A stretch of DNA of 11,668 nucleotides from an uncultured Oscillibacter sp. Lineage in GTDB: Bacteria; Bacillota; Clostridia; Oscillospirales; Oscillospiraceae. The stretch covers positions 1 through 11,668 of the forward strand of contig CABSFC010000091.1 in assembly GCA_902476875.1 (NCBI GenBank), read 5' to 3'. How positions within the stretch are numbered: the stretch's first letter is position 1; the number at the start of each line of letters is the position of its first letter. A program made the position numbers and the translations under genes. Under the pieces are notes generated by a model, which worked only from the letters and a program-made list of their open reading frames with translations, had not been told where the DNA came from and made no database searches. Of this stretch, positions 1 to 6,586 are shown one piece after another.

Positions 1-61
1 GGCGCCGCGCCGCCTCTGGCGGCGAAGGGTGTGAATATCCGTGAAAATTTTGCGAAAAGGC

Positions 62-89
62 TTGACTTCCTGATAGACTATGTTATGAT
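62..89 (+). promoter_or_regulatory. sigma-A promoter of dpaL
   Basis: A -35 TTGACT (62-67) and a -10 TATGAT (84-89) are separated by 16 bases, each one base off consensus. Transcription would start near 96 and give a leader of about 50 bases, too short for a known riboswitch. The bases upstream (1-61) hold only a short GC-rich hairpin at 9-23 and no supportable gene. Confidence 0.7.
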
Positions 90-146
90 GATAGCGACCA
101 AACAAAAAATTTGTTTAACTAAAAAAATGTAATGTGGTGATGCGTC

Positions 147-1361
147 GTGAAAGAACAGATCAAGTGGATCGCAAACAACATGCCCCGCAGCGAGGATAAG
201 CAGCTCCCCATCATGTCTCTGAGCAATGTGGCGAAGGCCCGCTTCTTCCACAGCACCTTCCCCCAGTACTCCATCACGCCGCTGGACCAGCTGGACGGCA
301 TGGCCAAGTACCTGGGGCTGGGCGGCCTGTATGTGAAGAACGAGGCCCACCGCTTCGGCCTCAACGCCTTTAAGGTCCTGGGCGGCTCCTTTGCCATGGC
401 CCGTTACATCGCCCAGCAGATGGGCAGAGACGTCTCCGAGATGACCTATAACTATCTGACCAGCGACGCTTTCCGGCAGGAGTTCGGCCAGGCCACCTTC
501 TTCACCGCCACCGACGGCAACCACGGCCGCGGCGTGGCCTGGGCCGCCAACCGGCTGGGTCAGAAGGCTGTGGTCCACATGCCCAAGGGCAGCAGCCAGG
601 CCCGGTACGAGAACATCGCCAAGGAGGGCGCCCAGGTCACCATTGAGGACGTGAACTACGACGACTGCGTCCGCATGGCCGCCGCCGAGGCCGCCGAGAC
701 CCGCCATGGCGTGGTGGTCCAGGACACCGCGTGGGAGGGCTACGAGGAGATCCCCACCTGGATCATGCAGGGCTACGGCACCATGGCCGCCGAGACCGCC
801 AACCAGCTCCGCGAGGTGGGCGTTAACCGTCCCACTCACGTGTTTGTGCAGGCCGGCGTGGGCAGTCTGGCCGGCGCGGTGGTGGGCTATTTCACCAACC
901 TGTTCCCCCAGAATCCGCCCAAGTTCATCGTCATGGAGGCCCAGGCGGCGGATTGCCTGTACCAGGGCGCCCTGGCCGGAGACGGCAACCCCCGCATCGT
1001 GGACGGCGACCTGCAGACCATCATGGCGGGCCTTGCCTGTGGCGAGCCCAACATCATCTCCTGGGACATCCTGCGCAACCATGTCTCCGCTTTCGTCTCC
1101 TGCCCCGACTGGGTCAGCGCCCGGGGTATGCGGATGCTGGGCGTGCCTCTGAAGGGCGACCCCAAGGTCATCTCCGGCGAGTCCGGCGCGGTGGGCATGG
1201 GCGTCATCGCCGCCCTGATGGAGACCGACGAGTACAAGGACCTGCGGGATTATCTGGAGCTGGACCGCTTCAGCCAGGTGCTGATGTTCTCCACCGAGGG
1301 CAACACCGATCCTCTGAAATTCCGCAAGGTGCTGTGGGACGGCGAGTACCCCACGGTCTGA
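147..1361 (+). CDS. dpaL: diaminopropionate ammonia-lyase
   Basis: PLP enzyme that converts 2,3-diaminopropionate to pyruvate and two ammonia, a cytosolic amino-acid catabolic step; the E. coli homologue is YgeX/DpaL. The 404-aa length matches the family. The PLP lysine lies in NAFKVLGG (K76). The family's two catalytic aspartates probably correspond to D123 in TATDGNHGRG and D193 in VVQDTAWEGY; that assignment is by motif position, not alignment. A glycine-rich phosphate loop GVGSLAG follows in the second half. The start is GTG at 147, supported by GGTGAT at 136-141, which fits the downstream part of the anti-Shine-Dalgarno pairing; no in-frame ATG is equally well placed. The gene stands alone between its own promoter and terminator, without the ygeW/ygeY/hydantoinase genes that accompany it in enterobacteria. 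Threonine dehydratase and cysteine synthase relatives are less likely because of the long N-terminal segment and QDTAWEGY motif. Confidence 0.93.
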   Translation: MKEQIKWIANNMPRSEDKQLPIMSLSNVAKARFFHSTFPQYSITPLDQLDGMAKYLGLGGLYVKNEAHRFGLNAFKVLGGSFAMARYIAQQMGRDVSEMTYNYLTSDAFRQEFGQATFFTATDGNHGRGVAWAANRLGQKAVVHMPKGSSQARYENIAKEGAQVTIEDVNYDDCVRMAAAEAAETRHGVVVQDTAWEGYEEIPTWIMQGYGTMAAETANQLREVGVNRPTHVFVQAGVGSLAGAVVGYFTNLFPQNPPKFIVMEAQAADCLYQGALAGDGNPRIVDGDLQTIMAGLACGEPNIISWDILRNHVSAFVSCPDWVSARGMRMLGVPLKGDPKVISGESGAVGMGVIAALMETDEYKDLRDYLELDRFSQVLMFSTEGNTDPLKFRKVLWDGEYPTV

Positions 1362-1365
1362 GCGT

Positions 1366-1402
1366 AAAAAACAGCAGCGGCGTCAGCCGCTGCTGTTTTT
1401 TT
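1366..1402 (+). terminator. intrinsic terminator of dpaL
   Basis: A perfect 16-bp stem (1366-1381 with 1386-1401) closes on the loop GTCA and ends in seven T (1396-1402). It begins 4 bases after the dpaL stop. The A-run on the 5' arm would also let it work for transcripts arriving from the right. Confidence 0.93.
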
Positions 1403-1446
1403 GCGGAACGAAGATCGGAGAGTGAAACCACGTCGCGTGGGGGCGC

Positions 1447-1480
1447 AAAAAACCGTCCGGCGGGAGCGCCGGACGGTTTT
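1447..1480 (-). terminator. intrinsic terminator of the malic enzyme gene
   Basis: A perfect 14-bp stem (1449-1462 with 1467-1480, loop GGAG) is preceded on the plus strand by six A (1447-1452), so it reads as hairpin plus U-run on the minus strand. It lies about 110 bases past the malic enzyme stop. Nothing else was recognised in 1481-1592. Confidence 0.88.
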
Positions 1481-1592
1481 GCGATGGTCATGCCCAGCCC
1501 ATGGCGGTGAAAAAGCCCGTCAGAGCCTACCGGGGCGTCTGCTTTGCGCCACCCACGGCGGCGTCTTTCCGCGACAGCCCTTTCTTGCGTTT

Positions 1593-2768
1593 TCAGATCC
1601 GCGCCACGCCGGAGTCCCGGGCGGCCCGCTCCACGGCGGCGGCCACGGCGTCCTTGACCCGTGGGTCGAAAGCGGCTGGGATGATGTAGTCGGCGGACAG
1701 CTCCTCGTCGGAGATCAGGCCCGCCAGGGCGTGGGCGGCGGCGATCTTCATCTCGTCGTTGATGTCGCTGGCCCGGGCGTCCAGAGCGCCCCGGAAGATG
1801 CCGGGGAAGGCCAGAACGTTGTTGATCTGGTTGGGGTAGTCGCTGCGGCCCGTGGAGACCACCGCCGCGCCGCCGGCCTTGGCGTCGTCGGGGAAGATCT
1901 CCGGCGTGGGGTTGGCGCAGGCGAAGACGATGGCGTCCCGATTCATGGTCCGGACCATCTCCGTGGTGACGGCTCCCGGCGCGGAGACGCCGATGAACAC
2001 ATCCGCCCCTACCAGCGCGTCGGCCAGAGAACCGGGCTTCTTCTCCAGGTTGGTGACAAGGGCCATCTCCTCCTTGACGGGGTTCATGCCCTCGGCCCGA
2101 CCGGCATAGATGGCGCCCTTCCGGTCGCACAGAGTGATATGCTTCGCTCCGGCGGACAGCAGTAGCCGGGTGATGGCGATGGCCGCCGCGCCCGCGCCGT
2201 TGAGGACGATGCGCACGTCCTCCAGCTTCTTGCCCACCACCTTCAGCGCGTTGGTCAGGCCCGCCAGGGTGATGACGGCGGTGCCGTGCTGGTCGTCGTG
2301 GAAGATGGGGATGTCGCAGCGCTCCTTCAGCTTTCGCTCGATCTCAAAGCACCGGGGGGCGGAGATGTCCTCCAGGTTCACGCCGCCAAAGCTGCCCGCC
2401 AGCAGCGCCACGGTGCCCACGATCTCGTCCACGTCGTGGCTGCGGACGCACAGGGGGATGGCGTCCACGCCGCCGAAAGCCTTGAACAGGACGCACTTGC
2501 CCTCCATGACCGGCATACCGGCCTCGGGGCCGATGTTGCCCAGACCTAAGACAGCGGTGCCGTCGGTGACCACGGCCACGGTGTTCCAGCGGCGGGTCAG
2601 CTCATAGCTCTTGTTGATATCCTTCTGAATCTCCAGGCAGGGCTGAGCCACGCCGGGGGTGTAGGCCAGGGACAGGGCTTCCTTGCTGTCCACCGCCGCC
2701 CGGGGCGTTACCTCCAGCTTGCCCTTCCACTCGTAGTGCAGACGCAGGGATTCCTTTGCGTAATCCAT
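1593..2768 (-). CDS. NAD(P)-dependent malic enzyme
   Basis: Decarboxylates L-malate to pyruvate with reduction of NAD or NADP, linking C4 acids to pyruvate in the cytosol. At 391 aa it is the short bacterial form (compare B. subtilis YtsJ), with no phosphotransacetylase domain fused. Visible motifs in order: AYTPGV with catalytic Tyr36; GKCVLFKAFGG with catalytic Lys91; metal ligands in NLEDI (E133, D134) and IFHDDQHGT (D158/D159); the dinucleotide loop GAGAAA at 191-196; an acidic residue in LCDRKG (D215) at the end of the next strand; and CANPTPEI further on. Cofactor preference cannot be decided by eye. The ATG at 2768 has AGAGGAG about 9 bases upstream on the minus strand. It is monocistronic, divergent from the Rrf2-type regulator, and has a very good sigma-A promoter. 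Confidence 0.93.
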   Translation of the reverse strand: MDYAKESLRLHYEWKGKLEVTPRAAVDSKEALSLAYTPGVAQPCLEIQKDINKSYELTRRWNTVAVVTDGTAVLGLGNIGPEAGMPVMEGKCVLFKAFGGVDAIPLCVRSHDVDEIVGTVALLAGSFGGVNLEDISAPRCFEIERKLKERCDIPIFHDDQHGTAVITLAGLTNALKVVGKKLEDVRIVLNGAGAAAIAITRLLLSAGAKHITLCDRKGAIYAGRAEGMNPVKEEMALVTNLEKKPGSLADALVGADVFIGVSAPGAVTTEMVRTMNRDAIVFACANPTPEIFPDDAKAGGAAVVSTGRSDYPNQINNVLAFPGIFRGALDARASDINDEMKIAAAHALAGLISDEELSADYIIPAAFDPRVKDAVAAAVERAARDSGVARI

Positions 2769-2807
2769 GATGTCAGGCTCCTCTCACTCGTTGAAAAATC
2801 GGTATCT

Positions 2808-2836
2808 ATTTTAAGGGAAAACCAGAAAGATGTCAA
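2808..2836 (-). promoter_or_regulatory. sigma-A promoter of the malic enzyme gene
   Basis: On the minus strand, a consensus -35 TTGACA (plus 2831-2836), a 17-base spacer and a -10 TAAAAT (plus 2808-2813). This is the strongest promoter match in the window. The leader before the ATG is about 35 bases. Confidence 0.85.
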
Positions 2837-2853
2837 TTCCCGGCAAGAAATAC

Positions 2854-2882
2854 TTGAATTCCTAGTTTTCCTATGGCAGAAT
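2854..2882 (+). promoter_or_regulatory. probable promoter of the Rrf2-type regulator
   Basis: TTGAAT (2854-2859) and CAGAAT (2877-2882) are 17 bases apart, a moderate sigma-A match. The TTCCTA/TAGGAA elements overlap the -35, spacer and -10, as expected for autoregulation. Confidence 0.5.
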
Positions 2883-2889
2883 AGGAATT
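2857..2889. promoter_or_regulatory. candidate Rrf2-family operator
   Basis: The outer arms AATTCCTA (2857-2864) and TAGGAATT (2882-2889) are a perfect 8-bp inverted repeat. An inner TTCCTAT (2868-2874) also pairs with ATAGGAA (2881-2887) across 6 bases, so the right arm can pair with either left arm. A further AATTCC lies at 2835-2840, next to the malic enzyme -35. Clusters of GGAATT-type half-sites fit operators of Rrf2 relatives such as CymR. Assigning this site to the adjacent regulator is inference. Confidence 0.5.
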
Positions 2890-2906
2890 GAAAGGGGAGT
2901 GCTGAT

Positions 2907-3329
2907 ATGAAGGTCTCCACCAAGGGGCGGTACGCCCTGCGGCTGATGATGGATATCGCCGTCCACGATGGGGAGGGCAACGTCTCGCTGAAGGACGTGG
3001 CTACCCGGCAGAATATTTCGATGAAGTACCTGGAGCAGATCGCGGGGCTGCTGTCCAAGGCGGGGCTGCTGCGCAGCGGGCGGGGCGCCCAGGGCGGCTA
3101 CCGTCTGGCCCGGGAGCCGGAGCAGTACACCGTGGGCAGCATCCTGCGGCTGACGGAGGGGAATCTGGCGCCGGTGGCCTGCCTGGGCGGCCCGGAGAAC
3201 CGCTGCGACCAGTGCGGCGAGTGCCCCACGCTGGATTTCTGGTCCGGGCTGTACGCCGCGGTGAACGAGTATATTGACCGCTACACCCTGGCGGACCTGC
3301 TGGCGGAGCAGCAGCGGAAGCAGGAGTGA
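2907..3329 (+). CDS. Rrf2/IscR-family transcriptional regulator
   Basis: A 140-aa winged helix-turn-helix regulator. It opens with the family start MKVSTKGRYALRLMMDIA, followed by the recognition region ISMKYLEQIAGLLSKAGLL (Glu43 is where IscR has its specificity glutamate) and the wing GAQGGYRLAR. The C-terminal part has four cysteines, C92, C100, C103 and C106, in the place where IscR binds an Fe-S cluster through three cysteines, so it could sense Fe-S status, redox or iron. The ATG at 2907 has AAGGGGAG 7 bases upstream. In many clostridia this gene precedes nifS/nifU; here it stands alone, followed by a palindrome-rich non-coding stretch, and diverges from the malic enzyme gene. Calling it IscR rather than CymR or another member is not possible from sequence alone. 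Confidence 0.88.
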   Translation: MKVSTKGRYALRLMMDIAVHDGEGNVSLKDVATRQNISMKYLEQIAGLLSKAGLLRSGRGAQGGYRLAREPEQYTVGSILRLTEGNLAPVACLGGPENRCDQCGECPTLDFWSGLYAAVNEYIDRYTLADLLAEQQRKQE

Positions 3330-3336
3330 CGGGCGC

Positions 3337-3376
3337 AAAAAACGGGAGGACCGGCGAAAGCCGGCCCTCCCGTCCG
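3337..3376 (-). terminator. GC-rich hairpin, copy 1; minus-strand terminator
   Basis: Arms 3342-3355 and 3360-3373 form a 14-bp stem with one A.C mismatch and the loop GAAA. Six A at 3337-3342 make it a hairpin plus U-run on the minus strand. The flank GGGCGCAAAAAA is the same as that next to the malic enzyme terminator at 1441. It could end minus-strand transcripts from the spore protein gene and, with less certainty, the plus-strand regulator transcript. Confidence 0.65.
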
Positions 3377-3446
3377 CCTGCCGAAAAAACTTTTTTCGGC
3401 AGGCGAAGCAAGTTTTCTCGAACTTTTTTAAAGTCCGAGAAAACTT
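3376..3446. repeat. two adjacent long palindromes
   Basis: The first palindrome (3376-3404) has perfect 14-bp arms around one central C, with an A6/T6 centre. The second (3410-3446) has an 11-bp perfect outer stem (3410-3420 with 3436-3446), one A.C mismatch, then a 5-bp inner stem and a TTT loop. Neither lies in a gene or resembles a standard terminator. They may belong to a small intergenic repeat element. Confidence 0.6.
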
Positions 3447-3455
3447 AGATTGAAA

Positions 3456-3486
3456 GCGAAAGACACCCCTCCTGGGTTTCTTTCGC
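3456..3486. repeat. imperfect hairpin in intergenic region
   Basis: Arms 3456-3468 and 3474-3486 pair over 13 bases with one mismatch around CTCCT. Further on, GCTATC (3488-3493) pairs with GATAGC (3528-3533) at long range. No ORF with a ribosome binding site was found here. Confidence 0.4.
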
Positions 3487-3536
3487 AGCTATCTTCCTTC
3501 CCGTCATCCGAAGTTTTCCAATTTCTCGATAGCACC

Positions 3537-3571
3537 ACGGGAGGACCGGCTTTTGCCGGCCCTCCCGTCCG
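3537..3571. repeat. GC-rich hairpin, copy 2
   Basis: This copy has the same left arm (14 bases) and the same right arm plus flank GCCGGCCCTCCCGTCCG as copy 1 at 3342-3376, including the same A.C mismatch. Its loop is TTTT instead of GAAA. It lies 13 bases past the spore protein stop on the minus strand and has no T-run on either strand, so it is at best a weak terminator there. Confidence 0.7.
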
Positions 3572-3584
3572 TTCCAGCGGGAAC

Positions 3585-3782
3585 TTACAGGTTCTTCTCG
3601 TAGGACTCGATCATCTTCTTGACCATCTGGCCGCCGACAGAGCCGGCCTCACGGCTGGTCAGGTCGCCGTTGTAGCCCTCCTTCAGGTTGACGCCAACCT
3701 CGGAGGCGGCCTCCATCTTGAACTTGTCCATAGCGGCACGGGCCTCGGGAACGTTGAGCTTGTTGGTGTTCTTGCTAGACAT
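3585..3782 (-). CDS. alpha/beta-type small acid-soluble spore protein
   Basis: A 65-aa DNA-binding protein that coats spore DNA and is degraded at germination. The KMEAASEVGVNL segment (about residues 22-33) matches the region cut by the germination protease GPR, and LTSREAGSVGGQMVKKM (about 41-57) matches the family's conserved DNA-contacting block. The length is typical. The ATG at 3782 has AAGGAG 9 bases upstream. A sigma-G-like promoter precedes it and the gene appears monocistronic. This is direct evidence that the host, or its recent ancestor, is a spore former. Confidence 0.95.
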   Translation of the reverse strand: MSSKNTNKLNVPEARAAMDKFKMEAASEVGVNLKEGYNGDLTSREAGSVGGQMVKKMIESYEKNL

Positions 3783-3837
3783 AATTGTTTTCTCCTTTTC
3801 ATCTAATCAATTGTGGGTTCCTTGGGTATCGCGAGAG

Positions 3838-3866
3838 TAGTTTGACTCGAAAAAAGGAGAATATGC
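3838..3866 (-). promoter_or_regulatory. sigma-G-like sporulation promoter
   Basis: On the minus strand, GCATA (plus 3862-3866), a 17-base spacer and CAAACTA (plus 3838-3844). This resembles the B. subtilis sigma-G pattern GHATR / CATNHTA with one mismatch in the -10. The position fits forespore expression of the spore protein gene. Confidence 0.55.
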
Positions 3867-3929
3867 CGGGATTTTGCCGGAAATTTTTGCTTTGCATGAG
3901 AAATTTCCGCCCTCCCGGTGGCGTTCCTC

Positions 3930-3958
3930 TGGACATTTGCGCCGGGAACGGGTATGAT
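3930..3958 (+). promoter_or_regulatory. sigma-A promoter of glmM
   Basis: TGGACA (3930-3935), 17-base spacer, TATGAT (3953-3958); each box is one base off consensus. The leader is about 50 bases. A 9-bp inverted repeat (CGGAAATTT at 3878-3886 with AAATTTCCG at 3901-3909) lies just upstream, between this promoter and the sporulation promoter. Confidence 0.7.
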
Positions 3959-4015
3959 AAACAATGAACGCCCCATGCGGGCCGGATATGATTTTGATGA
4001 AATTGGAGATATGAT

Positions 4016-5380
4016 ATGGGAAAGTATTTTGGAACCGACGGTTTCCGCGGCAAGGCGGGCGAGGGCCTGACCGCCGCCCATGCCTATGAGATCGGCCGCT
4101 TTTTGGGCTGGTACTACGGCAGGTCCCAGCGGGCGCAGATCGTGGTGGGCAAGGACACCCGCCGCTCCAGCTATATGCTGGAGTACGCCATCAGCGCCGG
4201 TATGGCGGCGTCCGGCGCGGACGTGTACCTGCTGCACGTGACCACCACGCCCTCCGTGTCCTACGTGACCCGGACGGACGGCTTTGACTGCGGCGTGATG
4301 ATCTCCGCCAGCCACAACCCCTACTACGACAACGGCATCAAGCTGATGAACCGCGAGGGCGAGAAGATGGACGAGGCCACCATCGCCCTGGTGGAGGACT
4401 ATCTGGACGGCAAGCTGGAGCTGGACGGCCAGCCCTGGCGGGAGCTGCCTCTGGCCACGGAGGACGCCGTGGGCGCCATCGTGGACCACAGCGCGGGCCG
4501 GAACCGCTACATCGGATACCTGATCTCCCTGGCCATGTACTCCTTCAAGGGCAAGCGGGTGGCGCTGGACTGCGCCAACGGCAGCGCCTGGAGTATCGCC
4601 CCCAGCGTGTTCAAGGCCCTGGGCGCGGAGGTCTCCGTCATCAACGACCGCCCCGACGGCCTGAATATCAACCTGGACGCCGGGTCCACCCACATCGCGG
4701 GGCTGCAGAGATACGTGAAGGAGCACCGGATGGACGTGGGCTTCGCCTTCGACGGCGACGCGGACCGCTGCCTTGCCGTGGACGAGAACGGCGAGCTGGT
4801 GGACGGCGACAAGATCATGTACCTCTATGGCCGCTATATGAAGGAGCGGGGCAAGCTGGTGAATAACACCGTCGTCACCACGGTAATGAGCAATTTCGGC
4901 CTGTACAAGGCGCTGGAAGAGGCGAATATCGGCTATGTCAAGACCGCCGTGGGCGACAAGTATGTCTATGAACACATGGTCCAGCACGGCGACCGCATCG
5001 GCGGCGAGCAGTCCGGGCACATCATCTTCTCCAAGTACGCCCGGACCGGCGACGGTATCCTGACCGCCCTGAAGGTCATGGAGGTCATGCTGGCGAAGAA
5101 GCTGCCTCTGAGCCGTCTTGCGGAGCCGGTGACGGTCTATCCCCAGGTCCTGATCAACGTGCGGGTGAAGGACAAACAGGAGGCCCAGGCCGACGCGGAT
5201 GTGCAGGCGTCCGTCCGGGCCGTGGCGGAGGAACTGGGCGACACCGGCCGCATCCTGGTGCGGGAGTCCGGCACGGAACCGCTGGTGCGGGTCATGGTGG
5301 AGGCCGAGACCAGGGAGCAGTGCCAGACGCTGGCGGAGCGGGTCGTGGCTGTCATCCGGGAAAAGGGCCACGCCGTATAA
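4016..5380 (+). CDS. glmM: phosphoglucosamine mutase
   Basis: Converts glucosamine-6-phosphate to glucosamine-1-phosphate, the entry step to UDP-GlcNAc for peptidoglycan; cytosolic. At 454 aa it has the usual length. It shows all four signatures of the alpha-D-phosphohexomutase fold: ISASHNPYYDNG with the phosphorylated Ser99, the metal loop DGDADR (D246, D248, D250), the sugar-specificity loop GEQSGH (330-335) and the phosphate-binding RESGTEPLVRVM (416-427). The N-terminal KYFGTDGFRG is characteristic of GlmM. The ATG at 4016 follows TGGAGAT. In many Firmicutes glmM follows cdaA and ybbR; here it is alone, divergent from the spore protein gene, with its own promoter and a downstream hairpin. 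Confidence 0.96.
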   Translation: MGKYFGTDGFRGKAGEGLTAAHAYEIGRFLGWYYGRSQRAQIVVGKDTRRSSYMLEYAISAGMAASGADVYLLHVTTTPSVSYVTRTDGFDCGVMISASHNPYYDNGIKLMNREGEKMDEATIALVEDYLDGKLELDGQPWRELPLATEDAVGAIVDHSAGRNRYIGYLISLAMYSFKGKRVALDCANGSAWSIAPSVFKALGAEVSVINDRPDGLNINLDAGSTHIAGLQRYVKEHRMDVGFAFDGDADRCLAVDENGELVDGDKIMYLYGRYMKERGKLVNNTVVTTVMSNFGLYKALEEANIGYVKTAVGDKYVYEHMVQHGDRIGGEQSGHIIFSKYARTGDGILTALKVMEVMLAKKLPLSRLAEPVTVYPQVLINVRVKDKQEAQADADVQASVRAVAEELGDTGRILVRESGTEPLVRVMVEAETREQCQTLAERVVAVIREKGHAV

Positions 5381-5399
5381 AATTGACATCACGCAATGC

Positions 5400-5431
5400 G
5401 TCCCGCCCTGTGGCGTTCCACGGGGCGGGAC
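5400..5431. terminator. hairpin between converging glmM and XRE gene
   Basis: Arms 5400-5413 and 5418-5431 pair over 14 bp with one G.T wobble; the loop is CGTT. There is no T-run on either strand, so termination strength is doubtful. Its place between two converging genes supports a bidirectional terminator. Confidence 0.65.
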
Positions 5432-5456
5432 ATTCTGCGCGTTTGGGGGCGTGCGG

Positions 5457-5912
5457 TCAGCGGTTCAGCTCCCGGCGGACGGCCTTGGCGATCAGCTCCT
5501 GGCCCTCGGGGGAGCGGAGGACCTCCAGCACCGTGGCGCGGACCATGTCCTGGAAGGACTTGCTCTTCAGCAGGGCGCTGAACACCGCGCCGTCCTCCTT
5601 GCCGCCGGAGGATTGGGCCACCACCGTCCTGACCAGGGGCTTGGGAGCGGGGCGGACGGGGGTGTCGTCAGGGACGCCGCCGTTGAGCCAGGTGTCCATG
5701 CTGGTGGGGTCGTCGGTCTCGCCCCGAAGGTAGAACAGCGACACGCCGAAGTACTGGGCCAGCTTGCTCTGCTGGTCCTGGGTGGGCGTCTGACGGCCCG
5801 TCTCGAATTTTTCAATGGACATGCGGGGCAGCCCCAGGGCCGCCGCCAAAGCGGGGCGGCTCAGGCCCCGCTGGGTGCGAAGCGCCTCGATGCGCTGTGC
5901 CATCGTTACCAT
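5457..5912 (-). CDS. XRE-family helix-turn-helix regulator
   Basis: A 151-aa protein. Residues about 4-65 form a Cro/C1-type HTH (MAQRIEALRTQRGLSRPALA, then SIEKFETGRQTP, then KLAQYFGVSLFYLRG). A Pro/Gly-rich linker (about 66-105) leads to a predicted helical C-terminal segment (about 108-151) that I do not recognise. The start at 5912 is preferred over the ATG at 5903 because AAGGAGG lies 10 bases upstream of it, against 19 for the second ATG. It begins 21 bases after the nrdG stop on the same strand, so it is probably co-transcribed with nrdG. Target and signal are unknown; a link to deoxynucleotide supply would be inference from position only. Confidence 0.88.
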   Translation of the reverse strand: MVTMAQRIEALRTQRGLSRPALAAALGLPRMSIEKFETGRQTPTQDQQSKLAQYFGVSLFYLRGETDDPTSMDTWLNGGVPDDTPVRPAPKPLVRTVVAQSSGGKEDGAVFSALLKSKSFQDMVRATVLEVLRSPEGQELIAKAVRRELNR

Positions 5913-5933
5913 CTGTAGAATTCCTCCTTGAAA

Positions 5934-6467
5934 TCAGGTCCGCCGCCGGTCCGGCAGGAAGCACAGGCGCCCCGCCCGGCGGCTGGCGTTCAAATCGATC
6001 AGCCGCTGATTGCGGCTGCCCCGGAAGCGCAGGGAGATGTCCTTCAGCTCCTCCACGAAGCGACCGTCCACCAGGACGTCCAGCAGGGAGAGGAACTCGT
6101 CCGTCACCTCGCAGCGGGGGTGGGTGCCATCAGAAGTCAGCTCCTCGTAAGTGAAGCCGGAGAAGCCCCAGATATTCTTCCGGGGATACGCCGCCCGTAC
6201 CCGGCGGAGGAAGGGCACCAGCGCCCGCTGGTTCTCCGGCTCGAAGGGCTCGCCGCCCAGCAGGGTCAGGCCGTTGATATAGCTGGGGGAGAGCAGCTTC
6301 AAAAGATGCGCTTCCGTCTCCTCCGTAAAGGGCTGGCCGTAGTCGAAAGCCCACGTCTGGGGCTGGAAGCAGTTTTTGCAGTGGTTGGTGCAGCCGGAGA
6401 CGAACAGCGTCACCCGGACGCCCTCGCCATTAGCGATGTCGCAGTTTTTGATCTCACCGTAGTACAT
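5934..6467 (-). CDS. nrdG: anaerobic ribonucleoside-triphosphate reductase activase
   Basis: Radical-SAM enzyme that installs the glycyl radical on NrdD under anaerobic conditions. The 4Fe-4S motif CTNHCKNC gives C26, C30 and C33; LLGGEPFEP follows. The 177-aa length suits a Firmicute NrdG. The ORF is open to an ATG at 6512, but the chosen start (MYYGEIKNCD, 6467) has AAAAGGAG 6 bases upstream and matches the usual N-terminus; the upstream ATG lies beside the -10 element. Its partner nrdD is 2.1 kb upstream on the same strand, separated by an oppositely oriented three-gene module, so the two cannot form the usual simple operon. The XRE regulator gene follows. Confidence 0.93.
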   Translation of the reverse strand: MYYGEIKNCDIANGEGVRVTLFVSGCTNHCKNCFQPQTWAFDYGQPFTEETEAHLLKLLSPSYINGLTLLGGEPFEPENQRALVPFLRRVRAAYPRKNIWGFSGFTYEELTSDGTHPRCEVTDEFLSLLDVLVDGRFVEELKDISLRFRGSRNQRLIDLNASRRAGRLCFLPDRRRT

Positions 6468-6510
6468 GGCTTGCTCCTTTTGACGGATCGTGGGTTTGTG
6501 AATGGTTTCC

Positions 6511-6538
6511 ATTATATCAGATTTACCGGGACTTGCAA
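6511..6538 (-). promoter_or_regulatory. probable separate promoter of nrdG
   Basis: On the minus strand, a consensus -10 TATAAT (plus 6511-6516), a 16-base spacer and a weak -35 TTGCAA (plus 6533-6538). It would allow nrdG to be expressed independently of nrdD. I saw no NrdR-box pair here like the one before nrdD. Confidence 0.55.
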
Positions 6539-6555
6539 GCTGGAGAAAAAATAGA

Positions 6556-6584
6556 TTGACATTTATCAGCGTGTGTGCTATCCT
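6556..6584 (+). promoter_or_regulatory. promoter of the arsR-permease module
   Basis: Consensus -35 TTGACA (6556-6561), 17-base spacer, -10 TATCCT (6579-6584). It is back to back with the nrdG promoter. Confidence 0.7.
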
Positions 6585-6586
6585 TT

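Noticed and set aside
1..132. A plus-strand frame open from the window edge to a TAA at about 130
   Set aside because: It runs straight through the dpaL promoter and encodes nothing recognisable. The GC-rich hairpin at 9-23 has no T-run, so an upstream gene end cannot be claimed.
78..1082. A 334-codon minus-strand open frame opposite dpaL
   Set aside because: Antisense shadow with low-complexity composition; dpaL on the plus strand is well supported.
3450..3584. A small gene in the rrf2-to-spore-protein interval
   Set aside because: The open frames lack a ribosome binding site, cross the hairpins and resemble no known protein.
3803..5392. A 529-codon minus-strand open frame opposite glmM
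   Set aside because: Same signature of a GC-rich antisense shadow; glmM accounts for the region completely, and the frame even runs across the glmM promoter.
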